This document shows, one piece after another, positions 1 to 12,100 of a stretch of 64,000 nt of DNA. The DNA comes from Apis mellifera. Lineage: Eukaryota; Arthropoda; Insecta; Hymenoptera; Apidae. Below the pieces are notes generated by a model. It worked only from the letters and a program-made list of their open reading frames with translations, did not search any database and was not told where the DNA came from. The stretch spans positions 27,439,649-27,503,648 of the forward strand of contig NC_037638.1 in the NCBI RefSeq assembly GCF_003254395.2, given 5' to 3'. How positions within the stretch are numbered: position 1 is the stretch's first letter; each line of letters begins with the position of its first letter. The position numbers and the translations under genes are program-made.

Positions 1-240
1 GTTTCTCCCCCCAAGTAGGAAACAATCGTCCGCAATCGAACGAAAATTTGGTTAATCCCGTTTTGTTCTCGTTTCATCACGCGAGTTTCACGTGGGTTTC
101 TCTCCGCCACGAGGACGAGGAGGGGGGACGAAAAGAACGGCGAATAATAAAACTCGGCGAGGGATGGACGCGAGATGTTGTTGGCGCGCGTTTAAGTAAA
201 TATCGTAAATATATAATCACGCTTCCTAAATGGCACGTCG
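1..240. other. 3' flank / probable 3'UTR of the DUSP11-like gene
   Basis: This stretch lies just downstream, on the minus strand, of the DUSP11-like stop codon. No AATAAA or ATTAAA is visible on the minus strand here, so the transcript end probably lies outside the window. No supported gene is seen on either strand. Confidence 0.4.
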
Positions 241-1061
241 TCACTTGGTCTGATTGTATCTCCCTTTGGCCGACCGCCTGTTCGACTGGCTCGAGACGGC
301 GAGCAAATTCTCCTCGAACGTGTCTACCGTGAAATCCTGCTCTTTCATCAATTTAGGCAATATCCTACTCGTTTGGCTGTTCGTTTGCCTCATTAAATCG
401 ACAGGGTTTCTAGCCGAGGTGAGAATCCCGTTTCGAAGGTGGGACTTTCTCTTTTGCGGTTGCAATCGTTTAAAAAGGATGGGTCTTGTCGGGGCGGATT
501 GCGGGGGAGGAGGCGGAGGCATTTTTGGCGGTGGCAACCGAGCGGGCGGTGCGTGGGGTAAGATACCGGCGGGCGTTCTGGACGGACAGGGCGGTGGCGG
601 TGGTGGCGGTGGTGGCGGAAAACCTGGAATAGGGAATCCTGGTCTAGGTGGCGGTGGACGCATGGCTGGTCGCGGTGGTGGTCCGTACCTGAACGGCCTC
701 GGCCCGTACATAGGTGGAGGAACTGGTGGCGGTGGTACCGGTGGCATGCCGGGCGGAGGTGGCATAGGACGGAAACCTGGCGGAGGGCCGGCGTAACCGA
801 AATGCGCCGGTGAAAATGGACCGTCTTTCGCGAAACCGCGTCTCGTTGCTCCGAAACCTGGCGGACCCATCGTGTACGGGCTGCCCCCTGGATACTTGAA
901 CGACACGCGCATCACTCTTCTACTATTGGCCGCCTCCGATCCTGCCGTACCCCTCGAATCCACGCTGATTTTGCTCGTGTCGATCTTCTCGCGCGGCACT
1001 TTCTGCAACGCGTTTATATAGATTTTACGATCGATGGGATATCCACGGGCCGTTTCGAACG
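241..1061 (-). CDS. DUSP11: Last exon of the DUSP11-like gene with proline-rich C-terminal tail
   Basis: The acceptor TTTGTTTCAG ends at 1062, and the codon split there (G|CG) restores A151. The first part (ARGYPIDRKIYINALQ) closes the phosphatase domain. The remainder is not conserved in the vertebrate proteins I know: a serine/arginine linker, then repeated PPPP and GPPPG motifs, then a basic glutamine/asparagine-containing end. Such tails usually bind SH3, WW or EVH1 domains or keep proteins in RNP assemblies, but no partner can be named from sequence. The glycine-rich open frame on the opposite strand is only the complement of these proline codons. Confidence 0.85.
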
Positions 1062-4000
1062 CTGAAACAAACACCACAAGTGTACACACGCCAAATCTTC
1101 CGATCCAACACGGAACTCTTATCTCGCCATCCCATCTCCGCGCTCCCCTTTTACTCTCGTTACTTTTCTCTTTACCTTTCGATCGTCCACCTACCTTTTA
1201 AACAATTCTCCAGCTCCCAACCTAATTGCTGTACGAGATACCTGTAACGAGATACACCAATTTATTTCCTCCGATCCGACAATTTTTTTTTTTTTATTCC
1301 AAAACACCATTTTTTTTCCTCGTTAACGTTTCGTATTATTCGGTATCGCGTACGTACGATATGCTATTTCCGAGCCATACTAACCTACAAATTAGGTATC
1401 CGGAACGATTTACACCGTGAGTGCAATGAACCCCTACAATGTCATCTGAAACAAAAGAGAAAAAAACCAATCTTCAATTTGTATACGCGCGATAAGGTAT
1501 AAATTAATATCAATAGTTAAAATTAAAATAGTTCGACGGAGAGAAAGGGAGATGAATCGCGTTCGAACGTTTCATATTTTTCATCATTTTTCATCAACGA
1601 TACGATGAAAATGTACTGGTAAAAAAAAAAAAAAAGAAAGAAAGAAAGAAAAAAAAATAAAGGCAAAATGTTAACACATCGTTAACACATGGCGATATTC
1701 GAAACGAAGGAACGGTATTAAATTTAAAGGAACCGTTTATCTCGAAAGATTAATATAATAACCGGTGATAATGTAACAACTCGAAGGTGTTAACAGCGAA
1801 AGATATTTTCGAGGGTTCGTTCGAGTAAGATGGCGAGCCGAATAAGATGGAGCATACGTAAGCCGATTCCACGGATCATCAATTTAACCGAGAGCAGAGA
1901 GGGGTCGGCATATCTTCGGGCCCAGCAAGGGGCTGATTATAATATTACCGCAAATTACCGGTAAAATCTGCGACGAATTCGCAACGATTTCTCGACTCGG
2001 CGATATTCCTCGAGTCGAATCGAGTCGAGTCGAGGCACTATCGGGTGTAACCTATCGTCCCCTCTCTTTGCCTCGTCCTCCCTCGATTCCATTTCCCTTT
2101 TCCTCGCCAGCCGTAGATAGATAAGTACCGGCCACTTTAGACCCACTTTCGTGCCTCTTTACCTCGGCTTACATCCGAAGAATCAAGTGGCCATCCAAGA
2201 TCGTGCGATAAGTTGTTCGACCTTGGCGAGTTTCTTCAAAGGATCGTTCGCAGAAACGCGATTTATAATGCGCAAAACCGAGGACTCCTCCAATATCTCA
2301 CTCGCGCGGTATCTTTCGTAAGAAAGAATATTGCGTCCTCGTAACGAACGCGTTGGCGCGCAAGTGCGAAAAATGGATTGATTTGGAGAGACGCGAGAAA
2401 TAGATACGTGCGAAAATGATCGTTGCGTGGAACGAGGAAAGTAGAACTATCGCAAGGGTCATCTAATTTTTTCGCGTATAAAGAAACGTGGATCTTACCT
2501 ATTTCGCGGAAGGTAAGAATATATTCTCGGAACACGCGTCGAGATCTAATGCGAATCTAGAGCGTGTATATTCCTGCTTTACTTGGCGAGAAGAGAGATC
2601 GCGACCAGAGACAATACGACCAACACATTTGACGAACGCTGCTCATCAATTTTCGAATAAAGTACATTAGAATGGAAGATGATTAATTAAACATCCTTGA
2701 GATTTTCTTCCAAGATTCGAAATATTTACATTTCCGTATAATTGTTTGAAACGGCTGAAAAGGATGGTTATAAAAAAAAAAATAAAAAATAAAAAAAGGA
2801 AGAAAGAAAAGAAAGCGGAAGATAGTAGGAATATTACGCGTATCCCGTGTAAACGTAAGATCGGTTTTCGGACTACTAGAGTAGTCGAGAAGCAGGACCC
2901 GAAGCGACGTGGTTAATGCGGCTATATGATATACAAGCGAGAGGCACGTCGGCTCAAATAGCCTCTGGTAGCGTGGGTTCCCCTTTCGTGTTCCCGCATC
3001 TTCTAGTAACGGCGTAAACCCCTCTGAAAATATATGTAAGAGGCGGCGAAAGAGGGGAGGAGAGGAAGGACTTTAACGTTCAGTCGCGCTTCCACATAAA
3101 TATGAAAATATCGGCGATACGCGGAGAGAGAGAGAGAGAGAGCGCGCGACTCGCTTTTCGGCCACTCGATTACTGCCGTCTTAAATCAATCGAACGATCG
3201 AACGACTGGAGCGTATCGCTCACCCCGCGTGTATTCGCATAATAAATGCATATAAATGCGCACTTATACGTATAAGTGATTAGTGGAGGATGGACGGGAA
3301 ACGATTAACGACATCTTACGTTCCACGGTCGATAAATCATCGGCCACTGTAAATGGACTCGGCTCACTTATCTCTCACCTCGCGTACCTTCGTCAAGTGC
3401 CGCTACCACGGAAATTATAATAAGATATAATACCATCGCGATTACGTACTTCGCAACGTTGCAATATACACCTAACCGTTCGATATTGTATAGAGCGAAG
3501 ATATAACGGAAAAATAGGAATCGAAAAACACGTGGTCGAGTCGCTGATGCAACGTTCTACGCAACGGTGTGCGACTTACATAGTAGACGTAAAACCCACT
3601 AGATGGAACTGTTTGCGTATCAGTGCGAGAAACGACATTGCGAAAAATTATGAAATCCCTATGTAACAGTTGGAATAGTTGTAAAGTTGAGAGAAGAGTT
3701 TCACGAATTGCACCCTGCTTCGCACGATCTTTTCGACAGTGGTTTTTGTACGGATATTCTTTGAAAGGGATGCGATTGATTCATCTCCGATGAAGCGAAT
3801 GCAATCGTAGAAATAGACGCGTCTATTGGTCGAACGTCTCGCGTGTAAAGTAACGTAAAAGGATGCAAAATGGCGAGGTGGGAGAAGCGTTGTTTCTGTT
3901 GCCCGATGATACCCGGAGAATAGAAAGAAAGAAAGAGGTGTCGCGTGTTGTCATCGATTACGGTCGCGATCATAAAAGAAATAGAAACGAAAACGAGGTG

Positions 4001-6073
4001 GGAAAGAGAATGGAAAGAGGAGGCGAGAAGAACGCGAAACGAGTGAGAAAAAAAAAGAGAGAATTGCCGAAGGAAAATTTTCGCTCTACCGGTTGATAAA
4101 CGGTGACAGATAATTAACAATGGCCTGGTATACATGGCTGTGCGTGGGCGATCTTTCGCTTCTCAATTCTGTCCAGATTCGTGGCTCGATCATCGTCTCC
4201 CTCGAGAGAATCGTTTTCTTTTCTTCGAAACCGCAGAAACTAAATTGTATTTCACGTTTAAAACAATCGTATCGAGATTCGATAAGATAATTCTCACTTG
4301 GATAAGCTTGCAATTTAATTTTTTATTTTTCGTTCGTGATAATTATTTTACCGAATTAATTATAGTACCGAATAAGAGAGAAATTTAATATTCTAGAAAA
4401 AAATATTGTCTAGAACTTTCAAACACGCGGTAAACAAAGAGTGTCTATGTCTAAAGCATTATTCTCGACGCAAAATTCAAAATTTTTCACCGCATTATTC
4501 GAAACGAGACGTTTCGATCGAATTCGTTCATTTGCTACGTAGAATATCGGTATAATGGAGAAGATTGATGATATTACGAATAGTAGGATTATACAGACCC
4601 AATATGATGTAATGCAGACTCACCTTCGCCACAAGCTGACGTAAAATCATCCATCGTTTTAAAGAATCTGAAAGGAAAGAGAACGAATATATTTACCTTT
4701 GGAAAATAAAAAAAAAAAATAACGTATGTTCTGATAAAAATGGATTCTCATTTTTTCTTTTTTTTCAACGAACTATTTATACAACTAATAAATTTATCAA
4801 ACACTTTATTAATTTTTATTCGCGATTTTAATCGTGTTACTTGCGTTACTCAAAAAAGACTAGATTTATAATTTGAACATGAGTTGCATTACGTCAATTT
4901 CACATATAAACATAGTTATACATACAAAGATCACATCCTTCTCTATACAAAATCTATATAAAATAACAAATTGATTACATGGATTATTTTAAACGAACAT
5001 ATACTTTTATATCCGTATAGATACGATTTTTGATTGTATCGATCGAAATAAAATAAAAAAAAAAGAAGAAAAAAAGAAAAACACGCGAATCATTGTCCCT
5101 GCAATTTTGATTGATTTACTTCTCGTAAATTGTAACGTAGCATGATAAGGGGAAAAATTTCATACGAGTCTGCGCATGTTTCTCATGCATAGAGTAATAA
5201 AAAGACGGAGGAGGAGGGGGTTAAAGCGAGCGGCGTCCTTCCCTTTACTTTCATGCTGTTGATAATTTTTCAGGATAACCGAAGATAGCGATCGAATTTC
5301 CATGGACTCGATAAAAGAAAGAAAAAAAAAAGTAATCAGCTAAATAAATATTCAGATATGGTAACCGGTCTGGAGAAATGACAGTGTAATAACTGCGTAA
5401 TAGGCATGCAGGGACTCTGTAGCAAACGAAGGAATATGGTAATGAAGCTTGAGAACGTTGAATGTTACACAGCCTGAATTGCGGCAAATATACCTACCCA
5501 AGAGGTATGACGATTCGCGTGTCGAGAAAACATCGATGAAAATGGAAAAATATCTATTTAACGTTATTATCATCGGAGAGATTCAATTCGCCACCACCAC
5601 TAGCGAAATAAATATTCCCCTTAATCGAATTTCATCGTAATCGTGTATAAATGTTTCGTATGGAAATTTTATTTTATTAACGATCGCGATGATTTTGAAT
5701 AACGTAATCGTTCACGATCGATACGCACGAGGAGAAGAGGATATATAGAAAAATATAGAATACCGAGAAGAGACGAGAGAAAAATTCGGTAAAGCTTGGC
5801 AGATTCAAAAATGGGATACCAGTGGTGATAATTGATTGGGCGGAGTCGGGCATCTCTTCTTCTTCTTCTTCTTTTTCTTCTTCTCTGTTCAAAAGCAAAA
5901 GGGAAAAAAGAAGAAAAAGAAGAAGGAGAAGAAAAAGAAGACAGAAGGAAAAAGGGAGGTCTTATTAACGGATTATGCCTACTTGGACTAGTCGATAAAT
6001 TATCGCAAGGTGTTCATTCCCCTTTTGCATTCCGTCGAGATTCCAGAAACATTCCAAACGCGCCAAACAAGTT

Positions 6074-6106
<33 letters not shown>

Positions 6107-9100
6107 CGCTTTTGCTTCTGCTCCCTCCGCACTCTGATATTAATACCACTTTAATTCCTCATCTCGCTATTACGCACGCTTGCATTTCAGTTACGACGTT
6201 TATGTTGAAACGTTTGCTTCTTCGATTAAATGGTATCTTAAATTGGCTTTACTCGTTCGTAATATTGCTGGATAAATCGTATAAAACGACGTTAACGGTG
6301 AAAGTATTTGCCATTAAAATTATCCGTATGAAACATCTACGCAGCTGCTTAATTTTATACACGCGTTTAGCATAAATAAAGATAATTCTTCCATCTCTCC
6401 GCTGGCAAATAGAAATTTTAAAGAGAGAAGAGAGCAGAAAAGAAACCATATTTTTATCTTCGTCACCGACCATCCGACATCTAACTTTTATTAATAGATT
6501 CGCCAACAAAAGGCAACGAAAACTGTTCCGATAAGCGTGAAATCGTTTCGATTTCTCCTCCTAAATACGTTTAAGATGAACTCGCTTCCACGAAAACTTA
6601 TTACTCGTCATTGTGTGGGAATAGGCCAGTCCCAATAGAGTGTTGCTCTATAGAGATTTAATAGGGCCGTTTTAGCGGCTGCTCCCTTTCACCTTCTCCG
6701 GCCCGGACTCCCCGCACAACCCATCGATCGGACTAACGCGATTACAAATAGTAACTCGTTCGCCCGTTAATACCAATTCACCTTCTCACCATTTCTTCCA
6801 TATCAGATAGATTACGAGTATAATTTCCTCTTATCGCTTTCGTATGCACGAGATATATTATGAAATATTTATTTATTTTTTATAAAAGGCAAACGTAAAC
6901 GAACGAATAAAGATAATTAAGAAGAGAAATATGATACAGCTTCTTTTTTTTCTACTATTGATTTCAAATTCTACACAATCGCATCCGTTATATTTCTCGT
7001 ATCGAATCAAAAGATAAATTTAAGATTGCAATAACGTAGAATTTTTACGATAAGAAAAAATTATAAATACCTACGGTTATACGTATCATTTCGAAGATTT
7101 ATTTATCGGAGAAGAAAGTAGTACGCCTTCTGAGAATAAAATATGGAAAAATGGTTGATCACGCGGCGCGGCGTGGCTTCGATGCGAAAAATGTACGCGT
7201 GACGAGCGTTAAATTAATTTGACTTGGGATTTGAATTACAGATTCGACATGGATGTGGAGATGTCCGCGGACAAGGCGTTTCGCACTCCGGATTTATGGA
7301 CCGTTTTCTAAGAATCGACCATCGATCATTCGTCGTTCACCCATTTCTGTTTTTCGCGTTTGTTGAGAAAAAAGAAAGAAAAAAAAAAAGGAAAAGAATC
7401 AAATTGGAAAGTTCGAAATAAAAACAAGAAGAGGAAGAAAACACATCGGTCGAAAACAAAATAAAATACTTGTATTATTATATACAGCGCGATAAATTTT
7501 TCCAAAGAGGAGATTTTGCTTTTATTTCGTGTATTTTATTATTTAAATTCGTTTTGGAACTTGAAACGTTAAAGAATACGTATACGTATAATTTATTTTT
7601 TTTTTTCTCATTTTCGTATAAAGAAGCCTTTGCACGATAAACTCGAACACCGAAAGAAGGTGGCCGGCCACCGATATTCGTGATATTCGGTCTGCATAAA
7701 ATCGGCAAAACTTCAGAGATATTATTACGCATCGCGGAGGTGAACCGTAATAAGAAGATGCTCGTGAAACTGCAGAAAAGACATTTATGGTAGCGCGATC
7801 GAGCAAAGGGGAAGATGATTCGAATATGACGCGGTGTGCGGTCTCGTGTATATCGTTGCGCGTATAAAAATAAATCTAAAACCACGCGGTTAAATCACTT
7901 TTGTCACCTGTGAATTATTTGATTACACATACGTATAAAAATATATTTTCCCGTAAAATGAATCATCGTACGAACGAAAAAAATTCACTCGTAATTTGTA
8001 ATAAGATGAAATTGTCTCGAGAATAATTTGTGGAAAAATTATTGCGAAATACTTGATGATGCGAAATTAACCAATCAAATTCGTTCGAGACGAACTATTT
8101 TAAATAGAAAAAATGAATAGATTCGAAGAGATCGTTAAAATGGGTTAGCGATAAAAATATTCGATTTCATTGGTGGGAATAAAAGAATTATTAAATTTAA
8201 AATGAGCTAAAGTGAACTAGGCGGCTGGTGAAAAAAAAATGTGATAGTTAAAAGTGACATTATACTTGTCAAAATGTGATATTTTAAATTATCTTATGTA
8301 AAATAATTAAACTTTGATGATAAATTCAAAATTAAATGTCTTAGATTTATAATCCACTGCACAGTGTGTATTAGACCATGTGTAATTGTCATCATCATAG
8401 AAGAGGATGCCCGGAATCTGAATCTGATCCGTACGTAACCTAGAACGTTAACTTGTTCGTTAAACGTAAATTAAAAAGATACATAGATATTCTATTTAAA
8501 ATAAATAAAACGCGTAATAATTACGTGTAAAAATGAAACGATCGAAATTAAAATTCTCTACGTCGATTTTTAATTAACGCGATATATCTCGCGTTCGTTC
8601 CACGCGATATATATTGTGGTTATTTTCCTCGAAAAATAAATAACGTATCGACCCGTTGATATATAATTAAGAGAAATAAAAACGATTAAGAAAAAAAAAA
8701 AAAAAAAAAGAGAAGAATAAAATGAACGGACGAAATGAAAACAATTGTAATTGGATCAATTAATTGCGTTGAATTAGATTAGAGAAAATAGAATTTATAA
8801 TAAGCGAGTAAATAAAAAGATATTTTTATTCGATTTTCGATGCGACTTACACACGGAAGATCATCAGTCTTGCAAGAATCATGGCAAACACCGTTGGACG
8901 AAAGCATTCAATCCTCTGGTGAATTTTGCTCCCCTCACTGTTTCCCATCGTCGAACCCCCGATTTCCAAGAACACCTCCGAGAACACCTCCACGATCACC
9001 TCTAAGAACCCCGCCCAGAACACCCTTGTCGGACTTAACACGCGAAATTCCACCAAGCGCTCCGCTCAGAATCCTCAGAGAGCGGCCCGATCTATCAATG

Positions 9101-12100
9101 GGAGTAGCTATAGCGGCTCATCGTTTGGATTGTGAGTACGATCTGCCATTTGCATTTTGTTCAACATTCGATGATATTAGACGATTATTACCATTCCGTA
9201 GTCGAGACTTTAAGCGGATACGAGGATATGGACGAGACGGATATGGACGAAACGGACGTATCCGGCAAGTTTCCCCCCTTTTTCACCTCTCTCGTTCTAG
9301 AAAATCGCGAGAATCAGAATTTTCTTACCGATTTTATCCCCGATTTGCCCAAACAGGAGAATTTTTAGCGCAGGCGGCGGCGCAATTCCGAGGTCCACCA
9401 AGATTCCCTACCTCGACCCCCTTACGCCCCCCACCCCCACCCCCGCCCCCACCACTCGCACTTGAGAGAACTTACAGATTGCACCGCGGAAGATCACCGC
9501 AATTCCCAACAGTACCCAGAGCACAAATACCACCTCGAATGACCAGAATGACGCCTTGCGGCAAATGTTTAAGGGTAATCGTTTGAATTGCAATCTTTAC
9601 GCGTGTTTAAAAAAAAAAGGAAAAAGTTAATACTCTTCTTTTTCTTCTTCTTTCAATTTCAGATGTGAGAGCAGCAACGACGACGAGGTGGAATTTCGAG
9701 CAGCAAAATCAAATTTTAATTATACCACATTTATGTATAAAAGATATATAAAATTATTTCTATAATTCTTAACGCTAACGTCGAAGAGGACAGACTTTTA
9801 TATTATTAACGGATCAAATTTTTGCAGCTTCTCGATATAAAATATCTAAATGAAATAAATCGTAGAGTTTAACAAAAAAATAATAATAATAATAAAAAAA
9901 AAAATATTCTCCATGATAAAGACAATGATTTGATTCATATAAGTGTTCGTAATCGTCCGAACGCTGAACGTAATATATTTAATGAAAAATGTGTTTTTTT
10001 CAACAACGAAGTGATTGATGTGTAAAAATATACTGCAATATATTCTTTACATTGTTGCTTATCACTTATCAAGATTGTACTGCTCGAGGAATGTTGTCAA
10101 AATTGATATTTAAAATTTGGTTCGATATTTTAAACGAAACAAAAAAAAATATTTTTCTATCCGTAGATCATTTTTTACCACACAGTATATATATACTTTT
10201 TTACGAAATAGTGATTGCAACACGTGCGATACTGAAAAAAAATGAAAAGCGAAGACAAGGAATTTACGTAATTAAACGATCCATCCGGGTGGTCCGAAGC
10301 GTGGTGAGACACGTTTCTCTTCATTTTGCCAATCCTGGCGAGGATGGAGAAAACAAAGAAAGGCAAAGAGAATTTGGAGAAGGACACGCGGCAACGTGTG
10401 TTGGGCCCATGGGTCGAATTAACGGCACCGGAAGTATCAAGCGACACGCACACGTCCGTATTATGCATATGAGAGAACATAAAACATCTTTTACCACCCA
10501 CAATCGCTTCCTAAAACGTTTCTTCTCCATCTCTCGAGCCAACACAACTCGCGACTCGTTTCTTTTCTCGTACGGGACGCGTGTCAAAATATTTGAATAT
10601 CTCGCTTCGTGTCTTCAACGATCGCCTGAGATCTCTTGAGAGAAAAAAACCATTTCGTTTCATAATCGATCTCAATCGTAAAAAAAAAAAGAGAGAGAAT
10701 AATTTTAAAATACCAATCGTCCAAATTTTTAATGAAATTAACAAAGGCTTGCAAGTAAACATGTTGTAATTGAATACGAGTCAAAAGAGACGTTTGAATA
10801 AAACAATAAAAATCGTACGTTTCTTCGACTAATTCATCTTTCCAACCAAAATTGTTCAATACGGTGAAATGGAAAGTTTGATCACGATTTATCGAGAGTC
10901 CGATCTCTTTCCATACGCGGTATTCAAGTATTTCTCCGTATCCGTAGAATATACGAGCATTGTCTCGCAATACAAGGCAGAGAACACGTGTGTTCGATGT
11001 CTCGACAAATAAAGACGTCGTTGCCGAAGCGTCAACACCCACGCGTTTATTGTCGTACGACGCGTGTGCATTGTAGCGGGCTTGTCTCGAATCCTCGCGG
11101 AACACGATTCGAACGCGTTTAAGGAACCCGAGTCCCGCGTATGTGTATTGTCAACATGGCGGTGAATACCGGTGCAACTCGATATTTGTTAGGTATATCT
11201 CGTTACATATAACGATATCAATCTTTGAATTAAATTCTATTAACGCGTATAGATAAATTAAACCAAACTCGAAATCAATTTTAAGTTACGGTCGAAAGAA
11301 GAACGAACGATATTTCGATATTTCAAGTATTGAGAAATAATTGTTTAATTAAAAAGATACCAAAGATAGAGAAAAAACTTTACGCTTATTCCTTTAACTT
11401 GTTGAAATTCCCAATCGTTAGAAACGTTTGAAATGTCATCTTTATTTGTAACATTTATACAATAATTGCAATTACTTGATTAATTAAACGAAGCATCCTT
11501 ACGCGGATTAAAGTAGAAAGTGGACGGATTGAAGAAACGAAGAAAAAAAAAAAATTAAGTTTCCAAGAGGCGATCACGTGGGCTATTCACATTCTTCTTA
11601 GCTATTAACGGACGATGAGAATCACCATTTTATCCTCGAATTATACAAATTGAGTCGGACGGTTTGCACGACGGTTCGAACAAACGATCGAAAAAAGTTG
11701 AAAAACTCCATAGTTCCGGAGTTCGTTCTCTGACCTACTGCGAAGAGAAGGAATTTGAGGACGAAGAGTCGCGGCGATAGCTTACGACGTTACGGTTAGT
11801 TACACGATTTCTTTTTTCTTTTTCTTCTTTTTCTTCTTTTTTTTTTTTTCTTTTACATATAAATGTGTTTTAAAATTCGTGCGAAATTTCTTAAATATCC
11901 TTGACACCATTTTTTAAAAAACGATTAATAATCCTTGCAATTTTATTAATAAAAAAATCGTATAATTCGTACAAAGAAACATCGTTAATTTACATAAATA
12001 AGTAGCCAAGATGTACGCTCGAAGAAAAATTTGAAAAAAAAAAAAAAAAAAAAAAAAAAAACACTTACCTGTTTACCACATCCATGGAGGGAACTTCCCG

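Larger units (their letters stand above)
4668..12068. other. Large intron of the DUSP11-like gene
   Basis: 7.4 kb between the exons encoding residues 74-100 and 100-115. It contains a polypyrimidine/polypurine inverted repeat (5.85-5.95 kb), an AG microsatellite (6.08-6.10 kb), a CpG-rich block at 6600-6760 of no recognised function, and a possible plus-strand nested gene (8378-9751). No minus-strand exon is missing from this interval, because the phases on either side (phase 2 out, phase 2 in) join exactly. Confidence 0.6.

Noticed and set aside
254..796. Glycine-rich open frame on the plus strand
   Set aside because: It is the complement of the proline codons of the DUSP11-like last exon, whose frame is fixed by homology and splice phase.
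7249..7311. ATG frame MDVEMSADKAFRTPDLWTVF after an acceptor-like CAG
   Set aside because: Ends in a stop after 20 codons with no convincing donor. It could be an upstream exon of the 8.4-kb model, but nothing links them.
8840..9586. Single uninterrupted 248-residue plus-strand frame
   Set aside because: Only the part to 9131 looks like protein. Past the GTGAGT donor it crosses splice-like sites, and the neighbouring frames read better (DMDETD, ALRQMFK).
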